Shown here piece after piece: positions 15,912 to 24,228 of a stretch of DNA of 64,000 bases. Position numbers and translations under genes: made by a program. The stretch's first letter is position 1. The number at the start of each line of letters is the position of its first letter. This DNA comes from Oscillospiraceae bacterium (GTDB lineage Bacteria > Bacillota > Clostridia > Oscillospirales > Ruminococcaceae), in contig JAFRJM010000016.1 in assembly GCA_017432285.1 (NCBI GenBank), forward strand, positions 40,443 to 104,442, in the 5' to 3' direction. The notes beneath the pieces were generated by a model, which was not told where the DNA came from, did no database searches, and saw only the letters and a program-made list of their open reading frames with translations.

Positions 15912-17465
15912 TTGCGGGACGGTCTGTTCAAACAGTATTTTTTGATTTTTATGGTAACGCTGCTCACGTGTACAGCGCTGCTTGGTCTTGCTCTGCTTGC
16001 TTTTACGGGAGTCAACTATTCATCCCAGAAGCAGCAGATGCTTGCCGGAATCGTTGAGAATGCTATAGCACTGACAGAAAAGTCATGGTCTTCGAACGGA
16101 CTTACCGGATCGCTGGTTTCTTCATTAGGCGCACGTCCCAGTGATGCTTCAGATACATGCATATATGTGACTGATGTCTCTGGAAAGATACTGGAATGTT
16201 CCGAAGACGAATGCCACCATGGCGAGAGAGCACCTGAACACGCTGTAGACCAGATACGTAAGGATGGATCCTATTTTTCTGCGAGTTATTTTTCAGGTCT
16301 GTTCAGGAACAACGGAGACTATGTATATGGCGCAGCTATCAGGCGCAACGATATTATAGCCGGGTATCTGTTTGCGACTACGCCAGTCGGGCCTTTGTTC
16401 TCATATCTTTATGAGACATTGTTCAGCTATCTGTTTTCTGCTGGTGTTATGATGCTCGGTGCATTCGTGGTCATTTATACGACTACATTGCGTCTTACTG
16501 CTCCTTTGCAGGAGATGAGCAAAGCAGCCGAAAGTTTTGGACGTGGTGATTTCTCCGCCAGGATCAATGTCACCGGAAACGATGAGATCGCTGTTTTGGC
16601 GGATTCCTTCAATAAAATGGCAGAATCTCTGGACGAGTTTGAACAAAACCGCAGATCATTTGTAGCTAACGTTTCTCATGACCTGAGGACCCCTATGACA
16701 ACGATAGGAGGATATATCGACGGAATACTGGACGGTACGATCCCCAAAGAGGATGAAAGGCGTTATCTTGAGATAGTTTCCGAAGAGGTCAAGCGGCTCT
16801 CACGTCTTACATCATCGTTGATTTCCGCCATGCGCGTGGAGGAACAGAAACAGGATGTCAATCTTGTGTCTGTTGATGCATGGGATCTTATACTCAACAT
16901 TATGTTCAATCTCGAGGGAAGGATCGAGGAAAAGAAACTTTATGTTCCGGACTTTGAGACTGAAGAACTGTATGTCAGCGCAGACAAAGATATGCTGCAT
17001 CAGGTGGTCTACAACCTCATTGATAACGCAGTGAAGTATACGCCGGTAGGCGGTGAACTGCTTGTTACTGCTAAGAAAGACGGGAAATATGCTCTTATCT
17101 CTGTTCAGAACAGCGGAAATGGTATATCGCCTGAAGAACAGCCGTTTATTTTCGAAAGATTCTATAAGACTGACAAGTCAAGAGGTCTTGATAAATCCGG
17201 AACCGGGCTGGGACTGTATATCGTAAAGATGCTCACAACGGGTATGGGAGGGGACGTCTCTGTAGAAAGTGACGGTGAAAGCTACACAAAGTTTACTGTA
17301 CGGCTTTTGCAGGCATCAGCTCCTGTGGAGAAGGTGCAGAAAGAGAAGAGCCACAGAGAGAAACCCAGTAAAGAAAGCAAAAACAAAGAAAATACTATTT
17401 CTTTCTGGATCCCATGGAACAGAGTGAAGGAAGCAAAAGAACAAAAAGAGCAAAATGATGCATAA
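15912..17465 (+). CDS. Membrane sensor histidine kinase
   Basis: A 517-residue kinase paired with the upstream regulator. It starts at TTG 15912 with GAGGTG about 9 bases upstream, inside the end of the regulator gene. TM1 is at about 11-33, an extracellular sensor loop at about 34-165 and TM2 at about 170-192. HAMP runs to about 245. The dimerisation domain has the phosphoacceptor His256 (SHDLRTP). The ATPase domain shows NLIDNAVKYT, FERFYKTDKSR and GTGLGLYIVK. A lysine- and glutamate-rich tail of about 60 residues follows the catalytic domain and is unusual. The sensor loop contains two cysteines and two histidines (SEDECHHGE), a possible metal or redox site; that is inference. Confidence 0.9.
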   Translation: MRDGLFKQYFLIFMVTLLTCTALLGLALLAFTGVNYSSQKQQMLAGIVENAIALTEKSWSSNGLTGSLVSSLGARPSDASDTCIYVTDVSGKILECSEDECHHGERAPEHAVDQIRKDGSYFSASYFSGLFRNNGDYVYGAAIRRNDIIAGYLFATTPVGPLFSYLYETLFSYLFSAGVMMLGAFVVIYTTTLRLTAPLQEMSKAAESFGRGDFSARINVTGNDEIAVLADSFNKMAESLDEFEQNRRSFVANVSHDLRTPMTTIGGYIDGILDGTIPKEDERRYLEIVSEEVKRLSRLTSSLISAMRVEEQKQDVNLVSVDAWDLILNIMFNLEGRIEEKKLYVPDFETEELYVSADKDMLHQVVYNLIDNAVKYTPVGGELLVTAKKDGKYALISVQNSGNGISPEEQPFIFERFYKTDKSRGLDKSGTGLGLYIVKMLTTGMGGDVSVESDGESYTKFTVRLLQASAPVEKVQKEKSHREKPSKESKNKENTISFWIPWNRVKEAKEQKEQNDA

Positions 17466-17481
17466 TTGCAGCATTGCGTTC

Positions 17482-17510
17482 TTGACTGAAAAAGTCCTAT
17501 GTGTTAGCAT
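17482..17510 (+). promoter_or_regulatory. Promoter of the manganese riboswitch transcript
   Basis: TTGACT (17482-17487), 17 bases, TAGCAT (17505-17510) with TGT before it as an extended -10. The predicted start is about ten bases before the riboswitch aptamer. Confidence 0.6.
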
Positions 17511-17521
17511 TTAGACGCGAA

Positions 17522-17613
17522 ACAAAGGGGAGTAGCTAAACACAATTTTGTGGTTTCGGTTTCGTCAAGCCGACGATTTTCGTCCGGGCCGAAAGAGATA
17601 GCAAGACTTTTGT
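17522..17613 (+). promoter_or_regulatory. yybP-ykoY manganese riboswitch aptamer
   Basis: The aptamer shows the family's conserved elements in order: ACAAAGGGGAGTAGC at the 5' side, a variable hairpin, the CGTCAAGCCG junction element, the GGGCCGAAAG region, and GCAAGACTTTTGT closing helix P1 with ACAAAGG. This class senses Mn2+, and the classic regulated genes include Mn/Ca-type P-type ATPases such as Lactococcus YoaB, exactly the gene downstream. In the family, Mn2+ binding frees the downstream gene for expression. Identification is by eye against the known consensus and is strong. Confidence 0.9.
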
Positions 17614-17641
17614 CGTATATGTACGGCAGAAGTCTGTTTTT
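17605..17641 (+). terminator. Riboswitch-controlled terminator
   Basis: AGACTT (17605-17610) pairs with AAGTCT before a run of seven T (17635-17641). The 5' arm of this stem is also the 3' strand of aptamer helix P1 (AGACTTTTGT). Ligand-stabilised P1 and the terminator are therefore mutually exclusive, which is the transcriptional ON logic expected for a manganese exporter. Confidence 0.8.
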
Positions 17642-17668
17642 TTATTTGATGTTTTGGAGGGATGCGTT

Positions 17669-20278
17669 TTGGAATGGTTCGTCAAAAAACCTGATGAAGT
17701 ACTTAAGGACCTTGATACTGATGTTGCCAGAGGTCTTAGCAACGGTCAGGTTTCAGAAAGAAAACAGCGATACGGTGAGAATGCTCTGGCGGCAAAGCCC
17801 GGAAAGACGTTGCTGCAGAGATTCATTGCTCAATTTGCGGATATTCTGATAATTATTCTGCTTTTATCTGCTGCTGTATCTTTCGCTATTGCTCTCATGG
17901 ATCCGGATGGAGAGGGATTCTTTGAACCGATCCTTATATTAGTTATTGTCATTATTAACGCCTGCGTAGGTGTTTATCAGGAGAGCAAGGCGGAGAAAGC
18001 TCTCGATGCTCTTAAAAAAATGGCTTCACCGCATGCGCGGGTGATCCGTGACGGCGAAGAACAGATGGTCGAGACAAAGGAACTTGTTCCGGGAGACATC
18101 GTCCGTCTGGAAGCAGGTGACTTTGTCCCTGCAGATTCAAGGCTGCTTCGTGCGACAAACCTTAAAGTAGATGAATCTGCACTCACCGGAGAATCTCTGC
18201 CTGTAGAGAAGGACGCTTCTGCTGATATAGCAGAAGGGGCACCTCTGGGCGACCGTATCAATATGGTATACAGCGGGTGTTCAGTAAGCTACGGCACCGG
18301 ACTTGCTGTTGTTACCGCTACAGGAATGAATACCGAGATGGGCAAGATAGCTTCTTTGCTCAATGAAGAGACTGAGGAGGAAACTCCCCTGCAGCAGAAG
18401 CTGGCTCAGTTGGGGAAGATCCTTGGATATATATGCCTGGCGGCATGTGCAATTGTTTTCGTCGTCGGTCTGATGGATGGAATGGCACCGCTGGAGATTT
18501 TCATGGTCGCGGTGTCACTGGCAGTATCTGCTATCCCTGAAGGACTTCCTGCCATCGTTACGATCGTCCTTTCCATAGGCGTTCAGAGGATGGTCGATCA
18601 TAATGCTATCATCCGCAGTCTTCCTGCTGTTGAGACTTTGGGCAGTTCATCTGTTATCTGTTCAGATAAGACAGGCACTCTGACTCAAAACAGGATGACA
18701 CTTACTAAGGCATGGGTGAACGGGACTGCTGAACCTGAGGTCATTACTGCAGATAACAGCGATGAAGTTAAGAGACTGCTGCTTTGCGGTGCTCTGTGCT
18801 GTGACGGATCCGTGGTCTTCCTTGAAGATGGAGAGAAGCATATAGGCGATCCTACAGAAACCAGTATCGTGCTTGCTGCTCACCGCAACGGAATGCCTAA
18901 GGATGAGATCAACAGGCTGCATCCTCGTGTTGCTGAGCTGCCGTTTGACTCTGACCGCAAGATGATGACTACGGTAAATATGTTTGATGGCAAGCCGGTA
19001 GCTATCGTTAAAGGTGCATTTGATAAGATAGCAGAGCTCTGTGTGACCGGCGATATCGATATGGGAGCCAGAATAAACCGTGAGATGGGTGAAGCTGCTT
19101 TGCGCGTTATCACGGTAGCATATAAAGAATTAGACAGTGTTCCTGAGAAGCCTACTTCAAAAGAGCTTGAATCAGGATTGACTCTCCTGGGATTGGTCGG
19201 AATGATAGATCCTCCGAGAGAAGAAGTAAAAGATGCTGTTGCTCTGTGCAGACAGGCAGGGATCAAACCGGTGATGATCACGGGTGACCATGTCGTCACG
19301 GCATCTGCAATTGCAAAAGAGATCGGTATCCTTGAAGAGGGTGACGAATCTGTTACCGGACTGCAGGTCGATGCTATGTCCGATGAAGAACTGCTTGAGA
19401 GAGTGCGCCATATCGCAGTCTATGCCAGGGTTACGCCGGAGAATAAGATCCGGATAGTAAAAGCCTGGCAGAAACTCGGTGAGGTAGCTGCTATGACAGG
19501 CGACGGTGTCAATGATGCTCCAGCCTTGAAAGCTGCAGATATCGGCTGCGCGATGGGTATCACAGGTACTGATGTTGCCAAAGGTGCTGCTGACATGACG
19601 CTTACTGACGACAACTTTGCTACTATTGTTGAGGCAGTAAGGCAGGGAAGAGGAATATTCGACAATATCCGAAAGGTCGTAGGGTACCTTATAGGCACAA
19701 ATATCGGCGAGATTTTGGTCGTGTTCTTTGCAATGATCCTTTGGAGAGTGGCACCGCTTCTTTCAATGCAGCTTCTGTGGCTTAACCTCCTCACAGACAG
19801 CCTTCCGGCTATTGCCCTTGGAATGGAGCCTGTAGATGAAGACGTTATGACAAGAAAGCCTAAGGCAAGATCAGAAGGTATCTTTGCCGGTGGGTTTGGG
19901 CTAAGAGTCGGTCTTCAGGGATTGTATTTCGGAGCTGTTTCCCTGTTCGGATTCTGGCTCGGCAAACATGCAACTGGAACGGATATTGGCGGACAGACAT
20001 TGTGCTTCATGGTTATGGCTACAGCGGAGATAGTACAGAGCTTCAATATGAGATCACATCATTCGCTTTTCCATGAAAATCCGTTTGCGAATAAGATGCT
20101 TGACCTGGCTGCAGTACTGTCATTTGCTCTTACAGCAGTCGTCTTGTTTACTCCTCTCAGAACGCTGTTTGAGATGACCGTGCTGCCAACAGAGTACTAT
20201 CTGTATGGCCTTGGACTGGCTTTGCTTTCGATTCCGCTTATGGAAGCTGGAAAGGCTCTGGGACTGGAAAAAGAATAG
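17669..20278 (+). CDS. Cation-transporting P-type ATPase (P2A, probable Mn2+/Ca2+ exporter)
   Basis: An 869-residue P2-type ATPase exporting divalent cations. It has an N-terminal cation ATPase domain, the actuator motif TGES, TM4 AIPEGLPA, phosphorylated Asp333 in CSDKTGTLT, the nucleotide-domain KGAFD, the hinge TGDGVNDAPAL and the TM6 motif NLLTDSLPAIALG. PEGL in TM4 and N..TD in TM6 are as in PMR1/SERCA-type pumps. The TTG at 17669 is preferred because GGAGGG lies 7 bases before it; an earlier in-frame TTG at 17654 overlaps that site. Control by a manganese riboswitch argues that Mn2+ detoxification is the main role, with Ca2+ possible. A terminator follows at 20312. Confidence 0.92.
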   Translation: MEWFVKKPDEVLKDLDTDVARGLSNGQVSERKQRYGENALAAKPGKTLLQRFIAQFADILIIILLLSAAVSFAIALMDPDGEGFFEPILILVIVIINACVGVYQESKAEKALDALKKMASPHARVIRDGEEQMVETKELVPGDIVRLEAGDFVPADSRLLRATNLKVDESALTGESLPVEKDASADIAEGAPLGDRINMVYSGCSVSYGTGLAVVTATGMNTEMGKIASLLNEETEEETPLQQKLAQLGKILGYICLAACAIVFVVGLMDGMAPLEIFMVAVSLAVSAIPEGLPAIVTIVLSIGVQRMVDHNAIIRSLPAVETLGSSSVICSDKTGTLTQNRMTLTKAWVNGTAEPEVITADNSDEVKRLLLCGALCCDGSVVFLEDGEKHIGDPTETSIVLAAHRNGMPKDEINRLHPRVAELPFDSDRKMMTTVNMFDGKPVAIVKGAFDKIAELCVTGDIDMGARINREMGEAALRVITVAYKELDSVPEKPTSKELESGLTLLGLVGMIDPPREEVKDAVALCRQAGIKPVMITGDHVVTASAIAKEIGILEEGDESVTGLQVDAMSDEELLERVRHIAVYARVTPENKIRIVKAWQKLGEVAAMTGDGVNDAPALKAADIGCAMGITGTDVAKGAADMTLTDDNFATIVEAVRQGRGIFDNIRKVVGYLIGTNIGEILVVFFAMILWRVAPLLSMQLLWLNLLTDSLPAIALGMEPVDEDVMTRKPKARSEGIFAGGFGLRVGLQGLYFGAVSLFGFWLGKHATGTDIGGQTLCFMVMATAEIVQSFNMRSHHSLFHENPFANKMLDLAAVLSFALTAVVLFTPLRTLFEMTVLPTEYYLYGLGLALLSIPLMEAGKALGLEKE

Positions 20279-20311
20279 TGTGGATTTGCTTTCCTATATC
20301 AGTTTGAATAT

Positions 20312-20344
20312 AATGAAGTGTACTTTAAAGTGCACTTCATTTTT
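20312..20344 (+). terminator. Terminator of the P-type ATPase gene
   Basis: AATGAAGTGTAC and GTGCACTTCATT form a stem of about 12 pairs followed by TTTTGC. It is only about 20 bases ahead of the rpe start. Confidence 0.7.
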
Positions 20345-20362
20345 GCAAGGGAGGGAACGCAA

Positions 20363-21034
20363 ATGAGTCTGATCTGTCCGTCTGTTTTGTCTGCAGATTT
20401 TTCCAAGCTAGGCGCAGAAGTGGAAGATGTTCTCAACGGAGGAGCGGACTGGATCCATTACGATGTAATGGACGGACGTTTTGTCCCCAATATCTCCATA
20501 GGCATTCCTGTGCTGAAAAGCCTCTCAAAGGCAGTAAAAGCTTTTTATGATGTGCATCTTATGATAGAGGAGCCTCACCGCTATATTGCCGGTTTTGCCA
20601 AAGCGGGAGCGGACATGATATCTTTTCATGTTGAAGCCGAGGAGGATTGCTCAGGTACATTGGACCTTATTCACTCTTATGGCATAAAAGCCGGTATTGT
20701 AGTAAAGCCCAATACTCCTGCAGAAGAAGTGTTCCCGTACCTGGACAAGACTGACATGGTCCTTGTTATGACAGTGGAACCGGGGTTCGGCGGACAGAAG
20801 TACATGGCCGACATGTGCCCAAAGATCCGCGCTATACGCGATGAGGCGAAACGAATCGGAAAAGAAGATCTTCTGATCGAAGTGGACGGAGGGATTGCAT
20901 CAGACACGGTAGGATTTACCGCCGCAGCCGGAGCGAACGTGTTTGTCGCAGGAAGTTCTGTTTTTGGAAAGAAAGACCGTGCAGCGGCTATTGAGAGCAT
21001 TCGCAATGCCGCTGATGCTGCACTGGTTCAGTGA
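20363..21034 (+). CDS. rpe: Ribulose-phosphate 3-epimerase
   Basis: Interconverts ribulose 5-phosphate and xylulose 5-phosphate in the pentose phosphate pathway. A TIM barrel of 223 residues, the usual size. Motifs are ICPSVLSADFSKL, the metal-binding DVMDGRFVPN and DVHLMIEEP, VEPGFGGQK and the phosphate-binding VDGGI. ATG 20363 has GGGAGG 7 bases upstream; the frame open from 20318 passes through the terminator and is not used. Its stop overlaps the GTG start option of the RnfD-like gene, so rpe may be the promoter-proximal gene of the Rnf-like operon. The metabolic link is not obvious. Confidence 0.95.
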   Translation: MSLICPSVLSADFSKLGAEVEDVLNGGADWIHYDVMDGRFVPNISIGIPVLKSLSKAVKAFYDVHLMIEEPHRYIAGFAKAGADMISFHVEAEEDCSGTLDLIHSYGIKAGIVVKPNTPAEEVFPYLDKTDMVLVMTVEPGFGGQKYMADMCPKIRAIRDEAKRIGKEDLLIEVDGGIASDTVGFTAAAGANVFVAGSSVFGKKDRAAAIESIRNAADAALVQ

Positions 21035-21993
21035 GTTATATGAAGGAAACAACAGTAAGAAAAACTACATTGCACCCAAGTTTCAGACCATTCAGAGACT
21101 ACCTGGTCACTATGGTGCCGTTGGTTCTGCTCGCGACCTATGTGTATGGGTTGCGTGTTGTTGTTATGCTCGCGATTGCAACTGCCACATCCTCGCTCTG
21201 TGACCTTCTGGTAGCTGCACTGAGGGGAAGACATATCCGTCTTTCAGATATCTCCAGTTTTTGCTTTGCATGGACTGTAACGCTTATGCTGCCGGTCTCA
21301 GTTTCATACAGCGTGGTCATTTTTGCAGTATGTGCTACGCTGCTTCTTGGGAAACATCCTTTTGGAGGTTTTGGAAACTATCCGCTGCATCCTGCAGCAT
21401 TTGGTTTTGCTTTGACTGCAATAAGCTTTTCTGATCAGGTGTTTATGTATCCTCTCAAACCTGCAAGGCTTGGACTTGGATGGAAATTGGATATAGCTTT
21501 GTACCAGTCTCCTGCAGGTATCCTGCATGATGGCGGTGTTCCTCTGGTGGACAGAACAGATCTTATTCTGGGAAATTTCACCGGAGCGGTCGGAGGAACC
21601 TTCTGCCTGATCATTTTTGCGTGTTTGTTCCTTCTGATAATGCACAGAGCTGTGTGCTGGCAGATACCTGTATTTTATCTGGCTACCTGCGCAGCTTGGG
21701 CATTTTTCCTTCCTAGGATCCCTGCTGCAAAGGAAGATTCAGTTTTGTTTGAGATGTTCTGCTGCGGTATCCCGTATGCAGCGTCTTACCTTGTTGCAGA
21801 AGTTACTTTGATTCCCCAAAAACCGGTTGCAAGATGTCTGTATGGCATTGTCGCCGGGGTTTTGACCATGCTTATCTCTACATACGGCATATATGAAATA
21901 GGCGCTCCATTTGCAGTCTTGCTGGCTACTCCTATCGGATACTGGCTTGACCGCCTTCTTTCCAAGCGCAGAGAGGAGGTAAAGAATGGCTAG
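21031..21993 (+). CDS. RnfD/NqrB-like membrane protein lacking the flavin-attachment threonine
   Basis: A 320-residue polytopic membrane protein of the RnfD/NqrB family. Family marks include the N-terminal HPSFRPFRDYL, KHPFGGFGNYPLHPAA (like FGGxGxNxFNPA) and GNFTGAVGGT (like GNxxGSLGET). RnfD normally carries FMN linked to the threonine of an S-G-A-T motif. The matching segment here is S-P-A-G at residues 160-163, so threonine appears replaced by glycine. GTG 21031 overlaps the rpe stop and ATG 21040 is an alternative; neither has a strong ribosome site. It is first of an Rnf-like D-E-A trio, each overlapping the next. No B, C or G gene is nearby. Confidence 0.75.
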   Translation: MSYMKETTVRKTTLHPSFRPFRDYLVTMVPLVLLATYVYGLRVVVMLAIATATSSLCDLLVAALRGRHIRLSDISSFCFAWTVTLMLPVSVSYSVVIFAVCATLLLGKHPFGGFGNYPLHPAAFGFALTAISFSDQVFMYPLKPARLGLGWKLDIALYQSPAGILHDGGVPLVDRTDLILGNFTGAVGGTFCLIIFACLFLLIMHRAVCWQIPVFYLATCAAWAFFLPRIPAAKEDSVLFEMFCCGIPYAASYLVAEVTLIPQKPVARCLYGIVAGVLTMLISTYGIYEIGAPFAVLLATPIGYWLDRLLSKRREEVKNG

Positions 21994-22651
21994 AGCTAAC
22001 AGAAAAGTGCGCGCCAAAGGCCGTTTGGCCAGGAACGCCAGGGAGACCCAAGCAACAGATTACTTCTTCTTTAACAATGCTGTTCTGGTTCAGGGGTATG
22101 CCATGGCGCCGCTGATAAGCGGAGCAATTAACCTTCGCTCAGCAACAATACTTGCCTTGGCAGGTATCATTCTGATCATTCCTATCGGCGTTCTCGGTGA
22201 GGTTCTTACAGGTGTTCTTAATAAGCATCTCAGGTTAGGTATCTGTGTATTTGTCACATCTATCCTTATCATTCCGGAAATGGTCGTGCTTTACAGAGTA
22301 TTTGGGGGAGATGCAATAATCATCGGACTTTATCTGCCTTTGTTGTTTGTGGAACGGATAATCACGTTCAGAGCAACTGATGAAGTCAGGGAAGGCTTCC
22401 TCCGTTCACTCAACAGAAGTTTAAGTCTTGCTTTAGGCTATGCTCTTGTTATGCTGGCCTGCGGTGCCTTGAGAGAGGTGCTGGGAGCGGGCACTTTATG
22501 GGGGACCTCATTATCTATGAAACCTTTGTGGCCGGCGGCGAGTACTGCTCCTGCGGGTCTGATCATAGTTGCTTTGTTTGCCGCATTTTGGAATCTTATA
22601 TGCAGATTCTTTAGGAGAATGCTCTTTACAGAGGAGGATCTCAATGATTGA
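21986..22651 (+). CDS. RnfE-like (Rnf-Nqr family) membrane protein lacking cluster cysteines
   Basis: A 221-residue Rnf-Nqr family membrane protein. NNAVLVQGYAMAP (30-42) corresponds to the family NNPVLVQLLGLCP, and LREVLGAGTLWG (162-173) to IREILGxGT. In functional RnfE/NqrD one cysteine in each of two half-helices helps hold an intramembrane [2Fe-2S] cluster. Here these positions read Ala41 and Arg124 (PLLFVERIITF instead of PLIVVNCAILG). A basic N-terminal extension of about 20 residues (RANRKVRAKGRLARNARE) precedes the membrane part. GAGGAGG precedes the ATG. It overlaps the RnfD-like gene by 8 bases and the next gene by 8 bases. Confidence 0.72.
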   Translation: MARANRKVRAKGRLARNARETQATDYFFFNNAVLVQGYAMAPLISGAINLRSATILALAGIILIIPIGVLGEVLTGVLNKHLRLGICVFVTSILIIPEMVVLYRVFGGDAIIIGLYLPLLFVERIITFRATDEVREGFLRSLNRSLSLALGYALVMLACGALREVLGAGTLWGTSLSMKPLWPAASTAPAGLIIVALFAAFWNLICRFFRRMLFTEEDLND

Positions 22652-23294
22652 CGGACTGTTTGAAGGAATTATGGAATTTGCCGTTATCGCTTTCGGTGCG
22701 GCCACTCTTCAGAATCTGCTTCTCACCCGTATGCTGGGAGGAGATCACGTTCCAAGACAGAGCTCTCTGGTAGCGGAGCGGGTTTTCTGCATATCGCAGG
22801 CGATCTGCACTTTCCTGAGCTCTATCGGATTCTGGCTTGTACATAATTATCTTCTTCCTCAGGTGTCTCTGCTGGAGAGGTTCGGGATTTCTCCTTATTA
22901 TGCCAGAGCATATCTGTGGCCGTTCTGCGCATCACTTGTCTGTGTTTTGATCTACTTTGTTCTTTACAGCCTGGCGCAGGAAATACTTAAATCTGACTTG
23001 TCCAAACGTGTTCGCAGACAGTTGCCGTATGCTTGTTTCAACAGCTTTGTGTGCGCTGTGCTTTTCCGCGCAGCAGCTAATGATTACGACTTGGCCAGAA
23101 TGCTGGCTTTTGCGGTAGGAAGCGCTATTGGCTATTATCTTGCAGACCTTCTGATATGGGAGGGGAAGCAGAAGATGGAGAAAGCGGATATCCCTGAGGC
23201 TTTCAGGGGAATGCCTGCTGTTCTTTTATATATAGCTGGCCTTGTTATGGCGTTCTATGCGCTGGCGGGCAGGGGAGTTGTCACACTTCTTTGA
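22644..23294 (+). CDS. RnfA-like (Rnf-Nqr family) membrane protein lacking cluster cysteines
   Basis: A 216-residue membrane protein with about six helices, matching the RnfA/NqrE half of the family less closely. QNLLLTRMLGGDH (23-35) aligns with NNFVLSRFLGLCP, with Asp34 where the first cluster cysteine should be. LPYACFNSFVCAV (127-139) aligns with LPLITTNCAVLG, with Ser134 where the second should be. Cys131 and Cys137 are near but off-register. ATG 22644 follows GAGGAGG, and the first eight bases lie inside the RnfE-like gene. A longer frame from 22569 has no ribosome site. With its partner it would form the pseudo-symmetric A/E core of an Rnf-type complex without redox centres. Confidence 0.62.
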   Translation: MIDGLFEGIMEFAVIAFGAATLQNLLLTRMLGGDHVPRQSSLVAERVFCISQAICTFLSSIGFWLVHNYLLPQVSLLERFGISPYYARAYLWPFCASLVCVLIYFVLYSLAQEILKSDLSKRVRRQLPYACFNSFVCAVLFRAAANDYDLARMLAFAVGSAIGYYLADLLIWEGKQKMEKADIPEAFRGMPAVLLYIAGLVMAFYALAGRGVVTLL

Positions 23295-23315
23295 AAACAG
23301 CATGAAAGGTTTTTC

Positions 23316-24140
23316 ATGACATTTTACACTGAAAAAGGGAGCCCTTCATTTAATCGTGCCAGGGAAGCAGCTTGCTTAAGTCTGGAGAAGACTTTAGTCG
23401 AGATGCATGGTGAGGCTAATGTCACAGAACTGATGTTCAGGGACAGGTGGTTTGATAACATGCGCGGAACCGGTGATGTGCTGGCAGACGGATGGTATTC
23501 GCCTCCTCCGAAAGGTGCGGCGGTACTGACAAACGACAGAGTCAATTTCGATTCTTTGCGCAACCCGTATAACTGGTCAGATGATACTGAGATAGATTGG
23601 AACGGGGTTCTTTATGCGTACGCATCTCCAATTGACAGGGAAAGCGGATATATCGGGGATATTTCGGTCACGCTGTATTTTGGAAGAGATAATAAGATAA
23701 TCGATCATGTGAAGAGATGCCATGAGGCAACTATGGCGGTGTTCGAGAGGCTGGGGGAAGCTGTGACAGCTGGTGAGCTGTTTCGTATCTCTCAGAGCAT
23801 CTTTGAGCAGTATCATCTCAAAAGCACTGTTATCAGCCGTACTGATGATATGCCGATCAACCTTGGACACACATTTCCCTTTTTGACTGATGTGCAGCAG
23901 AAAGAAACATTGTCGGAAGGGGACAAACTGATTGTCAGCAGATCCAGGAAGTTCCTGAATGCTGGTGCGCAGTGGGGTTTTGAAGATGGCCTGCAGTTTA
24001 CTGTTGAGCCGCAGCTTGTATCTGTTGATGATCCTTCCTTGCCAAAGATCACTCAGCACTATGTAGTTCAGGAAAAGAATGGCAATTTTACAGTATGCAA
24101 TGATATAGACAGGCTGCTTGAGAAGTATTCGTTAATATAG
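23316..24140 (+). CDS. M24-like (pita-bread fold) metallopeptidase-related protein
   Basis: A 274-residue protein resembling family M24 peptidases. The five-ligand pattern is partly visible: GDISVTLYFG (second Asp), LGHTFPF (His), FTVEPQL (Glu) and ITQHYVVQEKNG (last Glu). The first metal Asp, normally in a hydrophobic strand before GYxxD, seems missing (VLYAYASPIDRESGYIGD). It may be an altered or inactive enzyme. AAAGG lies 7 bases before the ATG. It follows the Rnf-like trio after 21 bases and ends at a strong terminator, so it is probably the last gene of that operon. I cannot assign a substrate. Confidence 0.6.
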   Translation: MTFYTEKGSPSFNRAREAACLSLEKTLVEMHGEANVTELMFRDRWFDNMRGTGDVLADGWYSPPPKGAAVLTNDRVNFDSLRNPYNWSDDTEIDWNGVLYAYASPIDRESGYIGDISVTLYFGRDNKIIDHVKRCHEATMAVFERLGEAVTAGELFRISQSIFEQYHLKSTVISRTDDMPINLGHTFPFLTDVQQKETLSEGDKLIVSRSRKFLNAGAQWGFEDGLQFTVEPQLVSVDDPSLPKITQHYVVQEKNGNFTVCNDIDRLLEKYSLI

Positions 24141-24145
24141 GATCG

Positions 24146-24174
24146 TGGCACTTGTATCTGCAAGTGCCATTTTT
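24146..24174 (+). terminator. Terminator of the Rnf-like operon
   Basis: A perfect nine-pair stem TGGCACTTG/CAAGTGCCA with a six-base loop, followed by TTTTT, directly after the M24-like gene. Confidence 0.88.
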
Positions 24175-24228
24175 GCGAGAAGTAGCGCAAAAGCTAGATT
24201 AAATAATGAGATTTATAGAGCATAATTG

